Shown here piece after piece: positions 28,950 to 37,526 of a stretch of 64,000 nucleotides of DNA (the stretch's first letter is position 1; each line of letters starts with the position of its first letter). This DNA is from Chengkuizengella sp. SCS-71B. GTDB taxonomy: Bacteria; Bacillota; Bacilli; Paenibacillales; KCTC-33759. The position numbers and the translations under genes were made by a program. Below the pieces are notes generated by a model that was not told the origin of the DNA, ran no database searches, and worked only from the letters and a program-made list of their open reading frames with translations. Location: contig NZ_JAZHSH010000001.1 of NCBI RefSeq assembly GCF_040100845.1, positions 1,426,001-1,490,000 on the forward strand, given 5' to 3'.

Positions 28950-29109
28950 GCAATCAGAAGTCAACTTAGTTGAAAGTAAGATAGATGGTTCCCTTGGCTA
29001 TGCTAGTGGTGATCAATACAGATTGGCTATACTTTAATGCTAATAGATCAGGTAATGTAACTGTTGATGTCACTAAATACATGGCTGGAAATGCGATTAT
29101 TCGATAGAT
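28950..29109 (+). pseudogene. Frameshifted C-terminal remnant after the collagenase
   Basis: Just past the collagenase stop another frame reads SEVNLVESKIDGSLGYASGD then DQYRLAIL. After a second shift, NANRSGNVTVDVTKYMAGN continues to a stop at 29107-29109. This looks like a beta-rich C-terminal domain broken by at least two indels. It may have belonged to the collagenase or to a lost neighbour. Confidence 0.45.
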
Positions 29110-29256
29110 TTAACAAAATAATTATTGGAAATATACAGGGAGGCAGATTGGTGTCTCCCTATTTAGAATTAGCACTTAGTAAACCAAAGTCAATAGTAAC
29201 ATCGTCTTGTGGGTATGGCAACCAAAAGTGAAATTGATTGCAATAGGTGGTGGGGT

Positions 29257-29298
29257 AAAAATATGGTATATTATTCCTTAATGATATACCATATTTTT
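29257..29298 (+). terminator. Perfect 15-bp hairpin with T run
   Basis: AAAAATATGGTATAT pairs exactly with ATATACCATATTTTT over a 12-base loop. It lies after the collagenase region and before the tiny YjcZ-like gene, and would work in both directions. Confidence 0.75.
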
Positions 29299-29385
29299 AA
29301 ACTTGCCTTAGGATACTCGACTATACAAATTCATCTAACTAAACATAAATATATATTATCTCAATAGTTTAGGGGGTAAATTGTT

Positions 29386-29484
29386 ATGAGTTGTTATGGT
29401 AGACGTTCTGATAGTGGAGCTGTGAGTGTCTTAGTACTATTCATACTCTTAGTTATCATTTTAGCAGCTGCAACTTTTGTATAA
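29386..29484 (+). CDS. YjcZ-like tiny transmembrane protein, 32 residues
   Basis: MSCYGRRSDSGAVSVLVLFI then LLVIILAAATFV: a short polar head and one hydrophobic helix. This is the layout of the bacillary YjcZ/tiny-TM family, several members of which are made during sporulation. The start is backed by AGGGGG eight bases upstream. Three relatives with the same VLVLFILLVII core lie at 31704-32820 on the other strand. Membrane location is certain enough; the role is unknown. Confidence 0.7.
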   Translation: MSCYGRRSDSGAVSVLVLFILLVIILAAATFV

Positions 29485-29573
29485 TAAAAAAATAATTAAA
29501 TTACCTATCGATTAGCTCATATATTTCTTCTCTACGGAAAGAGGCTGGGACAAAACTAGTCTAAATTAATGGA

Positions 29574-29617
29574 GAAAAGGTTCTAATCATTGGTTTTTAA
29601 TGATCAGAACCTTTTCT
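29574..29617 (+). terminator. Terminator hairpin
   Basis: GAAAAGGTTCTAATCATT pairs with AATGATCAGAACCTTTTC with one mismatch. It is preceded at 29541-29557 by GAGGCTGGGACAAAAC, a short sequence often seen near such hairpins in Firmicutes. It probably ends the tiny YjcZ-like transcript. Confidence 0.7.
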
Positions 29618-29730
29618 TATAAAAATCCCTTTGGAAATATTACGTCCGCACTAGCTTCTATGGTTTGGTTTAATTCTTCTATTTTTTCTTCCATCTTTTC
29701 CGCAACATCTGAAAGTTCTTCTGTAGACTT
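29617..29730 (-). pseudogene. C-terminal fragment of an unknown acidic protein
   Basis: The minus strand reads KSTEELSDVAEKMEEKIEEL, then NQTIEASADVIFPKGFL, to a stop at 29617. It is fused upstream, near 29750, to the broken start of an intron-encoded reverse transcriptase, in a different frame. Family not recognised; it marks the breakpoint that removed the rest of the intron. Confidence 0.4.
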
Positions 29731-29756
29731 ATGGTTTTGTTCTTGTTTCCATCTCC

Positions 29757-30364
29757 TGTTGATTTAGCAATATTAACATCTTTTTCGACTTGTATCCAAT
29801 CTATAGAATCTCATTGAATAGTAGGTGTTCTTGTGTCTTTTAGCCACTCGGTTTTATCCGTCGTTGAGTTACTAGAATTCATAGGTTTACTGTCCTTTCT
29901 TGTCAAGAAAAACCGTGGATAAGTCTGCACCCTTTCAGGTTGGGGCAAAGTTTGAACCCCTATCTGGTTTCATTACAAAATCAGCTTTCGCTTTTTATCC
30001 TTTTCTTCTGCCCTCTATGTCGTTTCGTCCCCTTACGGTTGGATACCTCGTCAATGAGGAACATATAGGGTTTACCAAGTTCCACGTAATATATAATTGT
30101 GAATGCCTTAGGAGCCACCTTTAAACCGGAAGTGCTTTATTCCATTCGCATTGGTTTATCAAGTTGCCTTTGCTTGACTCCTTACCTTTTGGTCAAAGCG
30201 TTTCAGCCTATTTCGCTTTCTCCAGCGTAACGATTCCTTCAGTGATTCACTTTACGTTCTCCATAGCATTCTAACTCTAGCAGTTGTCCCAGTCTTAGGC
30301 TACTCGAACTTCCACATTGTCTTATGAGCTTTCTAACCCGGACGTTGCCATTTACGCTAGTCAC
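29757..30364 (-). mobile_element. Truncated group II intron, 5' RNA domain and start of LtrA-type ORF
   Basis: Read on the minus strand, the segment starts near 30364 with GTGACTAGCG and runs through a GC-richer, ORF-poor structured stretch. At 29881 it reaches ATG and MNSSNSTTDKTEWLKDTRTP. After one stop, DSIDWIQVEKDVN and IAKSTGDGN follow. These match the start of LtrA-family intron reverse transcriptases (DW..VE..V, IAK.T..GN). Everything from the RT catalytic domain onward is missing. The 5' boundary is approximate. The 74-codon plus-strand frame at 29900-30124 is only antisense to this RNA. Confidence 0.7.
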
Positions 30365-30405
30365 AATAGAGTTACCCCGAATGGATGGGGCAGTCTTTCG
30401 ATGGA

Positions 30406-30543
30406 AAAGTTAAGGGTATCTATGGTTACCGTCGTATGTTGTTGAACATGAATCGGAAATTTGGACAGAAATTCAATCATAAGCGGATTTATCGATTAAT
30501 GAAAATTGCTGTGTTGCACGATCTGCATACTATAAATGGATGA
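30406..30543 (+). pseudogene. IS3-family transposase (OrfB) fragment
   Basis: The frame reads KVKGIYGYRRMLLNMNRKFG, then NHKRIYRLMKIAVLHDL, to a stop at 30543. GIYGYRR...NHKRVYRLM is the helix-turn-helix/linker part of IS3-family OrfB. Only about 45 codons survive. The group II intron relic begins 42 bases upstream, so the intron probably entered this IS, and the right side of the IS cuts into the amidase gene. Confidence 0.7.
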
Positions 30544-31155
30544 ATCACACTTCTTCTGCCCATGAAATACAAAATATTCCTCCTTAGATAAACAATCATA
30601 ATATTCCTTAACTACATCTTGTAATAACTGGTCATAAGATTTACCCATTTTTGATAGTGCGTTTTGTGGATCTGTTTTACGTTGTGGATCAAGGATATGA
30701 TGACCTATGATTGCTTTTGCAGGATCTAATCCAAACTTAAAACAGATATAAGCAATTACCCATATATACCTTTTATAAGCTTCTTCATTATTAATACTGC
30801 CTCTCTTATGAGAAAAACAAAGCTCAACACCTGCTGCTATATCATTCGCATCATCACCAAATATCTGATTATCTAAAGGTTTTTGATATAGAACATGCCA
30901 TGCCTTTTCTGGTGTATCTGTAAGCAAAGGAATACACTCAAAAATTCCTGTGTCATCAACAAAAATATGAGCGGATGCACTCATATCATTGTTTGAGTTT
31001 TCGTAATAGGTAATGTTTTGTAGAACTGTTGATCCATCATTCCCTGTGTCGTGAGCAACAATGAAACCTACTATTGGCATCTTGATTCCTGATCGTCTTT
31101 TTGTGCCTTTAGTGAGGTGTTTTTTAGTTATTGGATATTTCTGTTTGAAGGTCAA
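30496..31155 (-). CDS. N-acetylmuramoyl-L-alanine amidase (phage/endolysin type), C-terminus altered
   Basis: This 219-residue amidase_2-fold enzyme would cut the peptide from muramic acid in peptidoglycan. IVAHDTGN carries the first zinc His, and IIGHHILDPQRKTDP the second His and the Lys/Asp region. There is no signal peptide, and the XhlA-like gene lies 23 bases upstream, so it looks like a prophage or defective tailocin lysis pair. Residues after about 188 (CLSKEEYFVFHGQKK onward) run antisense into the IS3 fragment, so the natural end has probably been replaced. The start is a TTG after AGGAAGTG. Catalytic residues are intact; activity is uncertain. Confidence 0.8.
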   Translation of the reverse strand: MTFKQKYPITKKHLTKGTKRRSGIKMPIVGFIVAHDTGNDGSTVLQNITYYENSNNDMSASAHIFVDDTGIFECIPLLTDTPEKAWHVLYQKPLDNQIFGDDANDIAAGVELCFSHKRGSINNEEAYKRYIWVIAYICFKFGLDPAKAIIGHHILDPQRKTDPQNALSKMGKSYDQLLQDVVKEYYDCLSKEEYFVFHGQKKCDSSIYSMQIVQHSNFH

Positions 31156-31178
31156 AGTGCTTCACTTCCTTTCTAAAT

Positions 31179-31490
31179 TCACTGAAATAAATAGAAGATC
31201 ACCGCACCAATCGTGGCAGTGATCACATATTTAAAAAGCTCCATCCAGCCTTGACGTTCTTTAAGATTGTTTGCTGTGGTGTTTGATAAAGCATTGAATA
31301 ATTTTGTTTCTAAACTATCTAACTTCTGCAGGATCTGATTTACATAAGCTTTTGTTCCTTCTTGATGTGCGTATAATTGCCTTATATCTTCCTCAAGTCT
31401 TTCATCATTAATTTCCAATTTATCAAGACGACGTTTCATTTCTACTTGTTCAGTATCCAAACGATTGACTTGTCTCATAATTTCTTCCAA
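31179..31490 (-). CDS. XhlA-like holin-associated membrane protein
   Basis: A protein of about 103 residues: an N-terminal coiled coil rich in Glu, Arg and Lys (EEIMRQVNRLDTEQVEMKRR) and one C-terminal membrane helix (YVITATIGAVIFYLF). This is the layout of XhlA, which works with a holin in PBSX-type lysis cassettes. It is followed by the amidase in the same direction. A holin is not seen. The TTG at 31490 after GGGGGTGGGG is the likeliest start; a GTG at 31499 overlaps that site, and an ATG at 31478 is possible. Confidence 0.7.
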   Translation of the reverse strand: MEEIMRQVNRLDTEQVEMKRRLDKLEINDERLEEDIRQLYAHQEGTKAYVNQILQKLDSLETKLFNALSNTTANNLKERQGWMELFKYVITATIGAVIFYLFQ

Positions 31491-31530
31491 TCTCCCCACC
31501 CCCTAAAAAGGTATAAATAAGCAACTATAC

Positions 31531-31552
31531 AAAAAGGACCGCAAAGGGTCCC
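31531..31552 (-). terminator. Short terminator hairpin
   Basis: On the minus strand GGACC, CTTTGC loop, GGTCC is followed by TTTTT. It separates the tiny membrane gene upstream from the XhlA/amidase pair. Confidence 0.7.
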
Positions 31553-31606
31553 TGTGTTAAAAAATATTGAATGATATTTAATTCCAATCTCCCCCACCCT
31601 CCTTAA

Positions 31607-31643
31607 CATTAAAGAACCCTGCTTTAAATAGGCAGGGCTTCTA
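31607..31643 (-). terminator. Terminator after the 88-residue membrane protein
   Basis: On the minus strand AGCCCTGCC and GCAGGGTTCTTT flank a short A/T loop. A related but hairpin-less sequence (TTAAAGAACCCTGC) recurs at 32707-32720, showing that these gene units share ancestry. Confidence 0.6.
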
Positions 31644-31703
31644 AAATTTAATAATAAATAAACACTTTAGTACTGTATATAATTGTTGAATCCTTGAACC
31701 TAA

Positions 31704-31970
31704 TCACAACAACTCATTAATTAAATTTAACTGTTGAATTCTTTCAATTAGCCCTTCTGGGGTTTCCAATTCTGATACTCCCCTAAGTGCCTCAATCTCT
31801 GCTATCAATTCTGCTTGCAATGCAAGCAACTCTTCTCTACTTAATGAGCTTAATGAACCCCCTGAGCCATATCTTAAACGTCCTCTAGAACTCATTAAAA
31901 TGATAACAAGAAGAATAAAGAGTACTAGAACAATGGCAGCTAAACTATTAAATCCTTTTTTAGATGTCAT
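31704..31970 (-). CDS. Tiny-TM (YjcZ-like) protein with extended C-terminal helix, 88 residues
   Basis: It begins MTSKKGFNSLAAIVLVLFIL, then LVIILMSSRGR: the same membrane helix as its neighbours. A 50-residue tail rich in Leu and Glu follows (SREELLALQAELIAEIEALR), probably an amphipathic helix. GGGAGGGATGATTCT precedes the ATG. The tail sets it apart from ordinary 30-40-residue YjcZ proteins and could mediate oligomerisation or partner binding. Function unknown; by family it may act in the forespore or cell membrane during sporulation. Confidence 0.7.
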   Translation of the reverse strand: MTSKKGFNSLAAIVLVLFILLVIILMSSRGRLRYGSGGSLSSLSREELLALQAELIAEIEALRGVSELETPEGLIERIQQLNLINELL

Positions 31971-31991
31971 AGAATCATCCCTCCTATCTAT

Positions 31992-32226
31992 ATATGATGT
32001 ACTATATACTATGAAAGGATAATCTATTTTGATTGGACGTGTATCCTAGGATAAGTTCTCATTTTTCATAGATTAAAACCCCACTATAAATAGTGAGGTT
32101 TTCCGTTGAGGGATTTTATGAGTGCACAATAGTTCTACCTTATATTCTATGTTTAAACCCTTCATTTTGGTATAGACAAGTGACTTGATTGTTTGAAAAT
32201 GTGCTATTATTTCAAACATATAACTC
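31992..32226. repeat. Intergenic direct repeat, copy 1
   Basis: This stretch is nearly the same as 32447-32686. Shared blocks are ATTGGACGTGTATCCTAGG, a hairpin AAAACCCCACTA/TAGTGAGGTTTT, and TTTTATGAGTGCACA. Both copies end with the inverted repeat GTTTGAAA...TTTCAAAC (32191-32198/32210-32217 here). Each copy follows one tiny membrane gene on the minus strand and leads the next, so gene and flank were copied together. Confidence 0.8.
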
Positions 32227-32276
32227 ACTGAGGGACTTGTCCAGCGTTCTCTTTTCTTGTGTTACTTAACTCTCTT

Positions 32277-32426
32277 CTAGATTATACCTTGTGCTCTACC
32301 CTTCAACATGTTTATATCTATTAAATCGTATGATGAACTTCTCCCAGAACTAATTAAAATAATAACTAAAAGAATGAATAGTACTAAAACAATTCCTGCT
32401 CCAGTAGCAGAACTATGTCCACTCAT
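32277..32426 (-). CDS. YjcZ-like tiny transmembrane protein, 49 residues
   Basis: MSGHSSATGAGIVLVLFILL, then VIILISSGRSSSYDLID and a short basic end. One membrane helix after a Gly/Ser-rich head is the YjcZ pattern. AGGAGGGATTA stands before the ATG. It lies between the two copies of the intergenic repeat, with the copy-1 hairpin (32074-32103) downstream as terminator. Close paralogue of the proteins at 31704 and 32707. Confidence 0.65.
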   Translation of the reverse strand: MSGHSSATGAGIVLVLFILLVIILISSGRSSSYDLIDINMLKGRAQGII

Positions 32427-32446
32427 GTTAATCCCTCCTCTCTAAA

Positions 32447-32686
32447 TGATGTAATATATACTATGAAAGGAAAATCTATTTTGATTGGACGTGTATCCTA
32501 GGGTAAGTACACATTTTTCATAGATTAAAACCCCACTACAAAATAGTGAGGTTTTCCGTTGAGGGATTTTATGAGTGCACATTAGTAGGCTGCTAATATA
32601 TTCTATGTTCTGTAGCTTCATTTGGTATAGACAGGTAACATATTTGTTTGAAAATGTGCTATAATACCATTTCAAACATATAAGTT
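32447..32686. repeat. Intergenic direct repeat, copy 2
   Basis: Second copy of the unit at 31992-32226, offset by about 455 bases. Its GTTTGAAA/TTTCAAAC arms are at 32646-32653 and 32670-32677 with a longer spacer holding TATAAT. The hairpin at 32527-32557 would end the transcript of the gene at 32707-32820. Confidence 0.8.
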
Positions 32687-32706
32687 TCTCTCCACCCTCC
32701 TTAATA

Positions 32707-32820
32707 TTAAAGAACCCTGCCTGGAAATCCATCTTCAAAAATACCGTTATATTTTCTAACTGATGAAATTAAGATTATTACAAGTAATATAAATAACACT
32801 AATACAATAACTGCTCCCAT
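32707..32820 (-). CDS. YjcZ-like tiny transmembrane protein, 37 residues
   Basis: MGAVIVLVLFILLVIILISS, then VRKYNGIFEDGFPGRVL. It is almost all membrane helix with a short polar tail. GGGAGGGATTATT precedes the ATG. The helix is the same as in the genes at 31704 and 32277. The shortest and probably least constrained copy of the set. Confidence 0.6.
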   Translation of the reverse strand: MGAVIVLVLFILLVIILISSVRKYNGIFEDGFPGRVL

Positions 32821-33475
32821 AATAATCCCTCCCTTACAATTCTAAATCCATAGGAATGATCAGACAGTTGAGCGATTTCTTTTTCCACGTCAACTACCTC
32901 CTAATCATAGTTTAAAAAAGGGCTGTAAATGATTCTTGATCTTTCACCATCGTTTACAATAATTACAAACTAGTTTCTTATTAATTTGTAGTTCTTTTAA
33001 CGTTCTTTATTCGTACAATGGCAAGTATAGCAGAATTAGAAAGTCGCTACTTTAATATTTAAAAATTTTGAACTTCTTTACAATCTCTTAATTTTCAAAA
33101 AAAACCTCTTTTAACTGATGAAAAGATAACCTTCCCAGCATTATTATCAAAATATCCTTCAACTAATTAATTGAAATGGAATACTTAGTTCTTGTAAAAA
33201 AGTTACTTTTACAAATACATGAAGTGGATTTCCCCAATCAGAATTTTTAAATCTATAACTACATTTTGCATACCTATTACTCTCTCTTTTTAAAATAATA
33301 GTATCTTTATGTTTAAGTTCTTGAGATTACTTACATATTTATTGAAATTATTACAATATAAACTAATATATTACAATTTAATGATATAATGAAAGTGTTA
33401 AAAATCTAATTTATCAACGTAACAGATGATTAATTAGGTAATCATTATTTTTATTATTCAAAAGGAGTAGATGTA
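32821..33475. other. AT-rich stretch with no complete gene
   Basis: No convincing frame is seen. At 33018-33050 the plus strand reads TMASIAELES, matching the TMASIAELER block of the serine-recombinase relic at 35246-35452; it may be a scrap of a second resolvase copy. The last 60 bases hold the ribosome binding site AAAGGAG for the Vps62-like gene. Confidence 0.5.
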
Positions 33476-34867
33476 ATGAAGAAAATGTTGCTTTTTATCT
33501 TAAGTGGACTACTTGTACTAGGATTTGGACTTCCCAACGATGTAGGCGCAATCGAACAAAGTACAAAAACGTTTTCGGTCGAAGAAAAACTTGCACTAAT
33601 TACGAAATATGCACCTCGTATCTGGTTTCATAATGATGAAGAATTTTTCCCCTCTTCAGTAGAGTGGTCAGCGCAATATATGGAGCGCTATAAACCATCT
33701 GGAAGTAATGAGTATTCTTTGAAAACAATCGAAGAACTGAATGATGCTGAGGATGTGCTCGACTTCTTTAGTGGAAATCTTGATTCTGCCCGTATTTATG
33801 CTGGATGGCGTGAAGCAGGACCCAATACGATCGATATCAAATACTATATCTGGTATCCGTACAACCGCGGGAAACTACCCTCTAATATTGATTGGCTCAT
33901 CGGCCCCCTGCTCCCAGAATACGGTCATCATGTTGGTGACTGGGAAGGCATGCAAATTCGACTCATAAATGGAGAACCTAAGCAAGTACAATTAAATTAT
34001 CATTCATCAAACAAAAAGTACAGCTGGAATGATTTTAAAACTGTAGACGATACACACATCGTAACTTATTCGGCCAAGGGCTCGCATGGAACTTGGAAAG
34101 ATCCAGGCACTCATGTGTATCATGACCTATTTATTGATGAATTAGTGGATGAGACAAGCCAAGGTACCGCATGGGATACATGGAATGCTGTAGAAGCCTA
34201 TGATTTTGACTTACAAGAAGGATTGTCAAATACATCGTGGCCGGCGTGGTTAAGCTCTGACAATACGTGGACTGAACCCGGAAAAGATCCTTCTGATCCT
34301 CTAGCCGGTGGTGTTCACCTTTGGGGAAATTTAGAACTAGATTGTAATATTTTTGAGTTGTGCGTCTTAAATAGTGGACCCTCTGGACCTAATGAAAATA
34401 GCGATTGGACGAATGCATTTGGTGAACCAGCAACTTCCTTATTGAATGTTGCCTTCCTATCTGCACATGGTAAATATTTAGTAGCAGAAAACGATGGTAA
34501 CGACAAAGTTAATGCAAATCGTGGAAACGTATATTTATGGGAGAAGTTCAATATTAAAGTTGTCGATAGCCCAGATGGAAGTAGTTGTATTCTTAACGGT
34601 GACATAGTAAATATTGAAACAGGAGCAGGCTATTATCTCCGGGCAACAGACAATGGTGACCTTGATGCCAGAGCGTCTCAACCTAACTCATGGGAAAAAT
34701 TCACGCTTATCAACCATACCAATAGTACGGGATGTTTAGTTGGCGGCGATCAAATTTCTTTAAAAAGTGTACATGGTAAGTATGTCGTAGGAGAAGACGA
34801 TGGTGAAGCGCATGCGAATAGATCCAGTCTCGGCTCATGGGAGAAATTTATCGTCGAACTACATTAA
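33476..34867 (+). CDS. Secreted Vps62-like protein with C-terminal trefoil-like repeats
   Basis: The 463-residue protein has a signal peptide cleaved near residue 25 (DVGAIEQ). Its first 300 residues resemble the Vps62 family: YAPRIWFHNDEEFFPSSVEW, then GHHVGDWEGMQIRL and YSAKGSHGTW, conserved blocks of that domain in plants, fungi and some toxins. Residues from about 320 hold three repeats with the pattern SAHGKYLVAENDG / AGYYLRATDNGD / SVHGKYVVGEDDG, each followed by SWEKF, as in fascin/actin-crosslinking beta-trefoils. The trefoil probably binds sugar or protein. A strong hairpin terminator follows. It stands alone with its own ribosome site. Target unknown. Confidence 0.75.
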   Translation: MKKMLLFILSGLLVLGFGLPNDVGAIEQSTKTFSVEEKLALITKYAPRIWFHNDEEFFPSSVEWSAQYMERYKPSGSNEYSLKTIEELNDAEDVLDFFSGNLDSARIYAGWREAGPNTIDIKYYIWYPYNRGKLPSNIDWLIGPLLPEYGHHVGDWEGMQIRLINGEPKQVQLNYHSSNKKYSWNDFKTVDDTHIVTYSAKGSHGTWKDPGTHVYHDLFIDELVDETSQGTAWDTWNAVEAYDFDLQEGLSNTSWPAWLSSDNTWTEPGKDPSDPLAGGVHLWGNLELDCNIFELCVLNSGPSGPNENSDWTNAFGEPATSLLNVAFLSAHGKYLVAENDGNDKVNANRGNVYLWEKFNIKVVDSPDGSSCILNGDIVNIETGAGYYLRATDNGDLDARASQPNSWEKFTLINHTNSTGCLVGGDQISLKSVHGKYVVGEDDGEAHANRSSLGSWEKFIVELH

Positions 34868-34883
34868 TTTTCTAGATATAAAT

Positions 34884-34914
34884 CCTCTCACTTCATCAAA
34901 GTGAGGGGAGTTTT
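34884..34914 (+). terminator. Terminator of the Vps62-like gene
   Basis: CCTCTCACTT pairs with AAGTGAGGGG around a 5-base loop and is followed by AGTTTT. Confidence 0.85.
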
Positions 34915-35094
34915 ACCTGTTAAATCAAAAATATTTGTTTGTTAAACTATATGACCCAAATCATAAATAAAGGCACATTAAAGAAATGCGCCATTTCACT
35001 CATTTTTTTATTTTACACTCTTTTATATACTAACATATTCCTTTTTGGTGCAATTATAGTATAAGATTATTAAAATCTAGGAGAGAAAATAAAA

Positions 35095-35452
35095 TTATTT
35101 TTGGATATTCGAGAGTCAGCACGTATGAACAGAATTTAGAAGTTCGGTGTAGAAAAAATATACCAGCAGAAAATGACGGGATCTAGGAAAGATTCGTCCA
35201 GAGCTACAGGAACTTTTAAAAGTATTACGACAAGGTGATCGGGTTGTGGTTTTTAAGTTGGATCGAATTTCTCGGTCAACAAAACATCTAATTGAATTAA
35301 GTGAGCAATTTGGCGAACTTGGTGTGGATTTTGTATCCATACAAGATAGCATTGACACTTCAACAGCTATGGGGAAATTCTTTTTCCACACAATGGCTAG
35401 TATTGCAGAATTAGAGAGGGATATTATTAGTGAAGCCTGTCGAAATGTTTGA
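35095..35452 (+). pseudogene. Decayed serine recombinase (Tn3-family resolvase)
   Basis: One frame begins IFGYSRVSTYEQNLEVR, the catalytic-serine block of resolvases. After frameshifts, RPELQELLKVLRQGDRVVVF continues into LDRISRSTKHLIELSEQFGE and HTMASIAELERD. At least two shifts and a stop separate the parts, and the DNA-binding C-terminus is missing. It lies directly before a Tn3-type transposase relic, so the two were one transposon. Confidence 0.8.
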
Positions 35453-35479
35453 TCAGTAGCCTTGGAGTTCAAAAACCCT

Positions 35480-36742
35480 TACAAATCATCGGAATGAAAT
35501 TCGGAAACTGTATGACTTTAATGAAGGGACACTCCAAGACGAGAAAGAGATAACGGAATGGTTATATGGAAGAAATGGAATCATGGATGGATATGGAAAA
35601 CGAAGAAACAGGAGAAGAGAATGAAGAAAAAGGGAAAATCACTTTTCGAAAGATTACACTTGGTCCAGGAAGAGTGAGTAAAGATACTTGTATTTGGAAA
35701 TTAATAAGTGGAAAACACTACATAGGTTAGAACTTCCGAATCATCTATTCAGCTCCATCCCACCCAATGTGTTAAGAAAGTATAGATTGAGAGCTGTATC
35801 TGAAGAAAAAAGAGAGTTGCGTCGACACCAACCTGCCATACGTTACTGGCAGCTCTTTTTTCATGCAGAATAAAGGAGATCACTGATAGTTTAATTGAAA
35901 TCTTAATCACGCTCATCCACAAGATTGATGGCTACGCAGAGAAAAAGGTCAAAGAAAGAACTGATTATGGAAGTAAAAAAAGTGCACGGCAAAAATGACA
36001 TTCTGATATTTTTATTAAAAGCTGCATTAGAAAATCCTGATGGGATCGTTAAAGATATATTATTTTTATTAGTAGATAAAAACACGTTAGAAAGCATTAT
36101 TAAGGAATTGAAGTATAAGAATTCTGTTTATCAAGAAAAAGTCTATTGGAAAATACGAACTTCATATAGTAGTTCCTATCGATCAGTAGTAACAGAATTA
36201 CTAAAAACATTAGATTTTCGTTCTAAATCGTTATCGAAACCCAGACGAACACTTGCCATCCGATTTTTCGAAGCATCGAGAGGAACATTATGCTTTTCTT
36301 AAGCTTCCTTTAAATGTAGATGAAAAGATTGCGGAGCTACAGAACGAAATGCATGAAAAGTTAACGATGCTAGACCATGGACTTTGTCGATTTCTGGGAT
36401 CTTAAGTCGCCAACAATATGATGAAATGGTCAAGTATGCCACCGCCTTAAGATTAAGAGTTGCAGATACGGATTCGATCTTAAAGCAATTCGCTAGAAAT
36501 ACCTCCATCCTACCTATAAAGCATTGCAGGAACTAGGGAGAGCTGTGAAAACGTCTTTTTTATGTGAGTATCTCCACTTTGAAGAAATACGTCAAGAAGT
36601 TCAATCGGCATTAAACGTAGTGGAAAACTGGAATTCTGCTGTTGATTTTGTTTTTTATGGAAAAGGAGGGGAAATCCAAAAAAATCAGCCTGAAGAACAA
36701 GAGATTGCAATTCTTAGCCTTCACCTGCTACAAAATGAGTAA
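35480..36742 (+). pseudogene. Decayed Tn3-family transposase
   Basis: Pieces in different frames follow the order of Tn3-family TnpA. They are EITDSLIEILITLIHKIDGY near 35875, then KKVHGKN, AALENPDGIVKDI and KIRTSYSSSYRSVV with LLKTLDFRS (35925-36240). VDEKIAELQNEMHEKLTMLD follows near 36320. The C-terminal blocks are YDEMVKYATALRLRVADTDS (36418 on), then [40 protein letters not shown] and [10 protein letters not shown] to 36742. Much of the middle is deleted and stops are frequent, so it cannot be active. Terminal inverted repeats were not identified. Confidence 0.8.
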
Positions 36743-37526
36743 ATGACAAAAAGCAAATCCTACTTTACTTTGGTCATGTGTATCAACAAAGTTCTTATCA
36801 ATTTCTGAAATAGAAAAGGGGTGAATTCACTGATTTTAACATTTAGACTTATCAAAACGTTCCTAATTTTATAAATATTTAGAACTATTTTTTTGGTAAT
36901 AATAGAAACTTTTATCTATATTATGTTAATATAATATAATCACATATATATAACAATATATGGTAAAAAAGCAAAAAATAAAACGAACTGTGTAAATTGA
37001 AGACGTACTTATTAATCTCAAATCTCAATATTTAGTAAATACTTGCAGTTATGATAAACAACTAAGTTGGGGGAGAACAGAGGGTTTAGATATTCTTTAA
37101 CGAGAATATTTGTAATAGTATCCGTGTTGTGTTAATAGATTTCATTGAGTAATTTTTCAACTATGAAAACAGAGGTATAACCTCAATAGGAATATAATTG
37201 TCATTATAAATTAATGTAATGTATATTACATACTTTAAGGTTTAATATTATTATAATAAAATTAACATAAATAACCAGTTACATAGTTACAACAAACTAA
37301 AGACCAACAATTAAACTATTGCAGTATAAATTTTCTATATTTTCAAAAATATATTGAATCAATATACAAATTATAGTAATATTAGTTATAACTAACTAAT
37401 ATTCATGCATTAATATTAAAAAAAGTACAAATTATGGTACTATCCTAACTATCTAATTCTCATCTGTTAGCGGTGGATCTCAAATTAGTTAGTTATAACA
37501 AAATAAGTAATTAAAGGGGGTGAGAA
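36743..37526. other. Very AT-rich noncoding stretch
   Basis: No gene is visible between the transposon relic and the micro-ORF at 37527. The sequence is unusually poor in G and C and holds many short A/T repeats such as TTAGTTAGTTATAAC and ATTAGTTATAACTAACTAAT. It could hold promoters for the downstream secreted proteins, but no clear -35/-10 pair stands out. Confidence 0.5.

Noticed and set aside
29900..30124. Plus-strand 74-codon frame
   Set aside because: It is antisense to the group II intron RNA; its codons reflect structured RNA.
32442..32738. Minus-strand 98-codon frame
   Set aside because: It spans the intergenic repeat and runs over the tiny membrane gene in a different frame; no start signal.
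36743..37526. CRISPR-like array in the AT-rich stretch
   Set aside because: Short A/T words recur, but there is no regular repeat-spacer length and no cas gene in the window.
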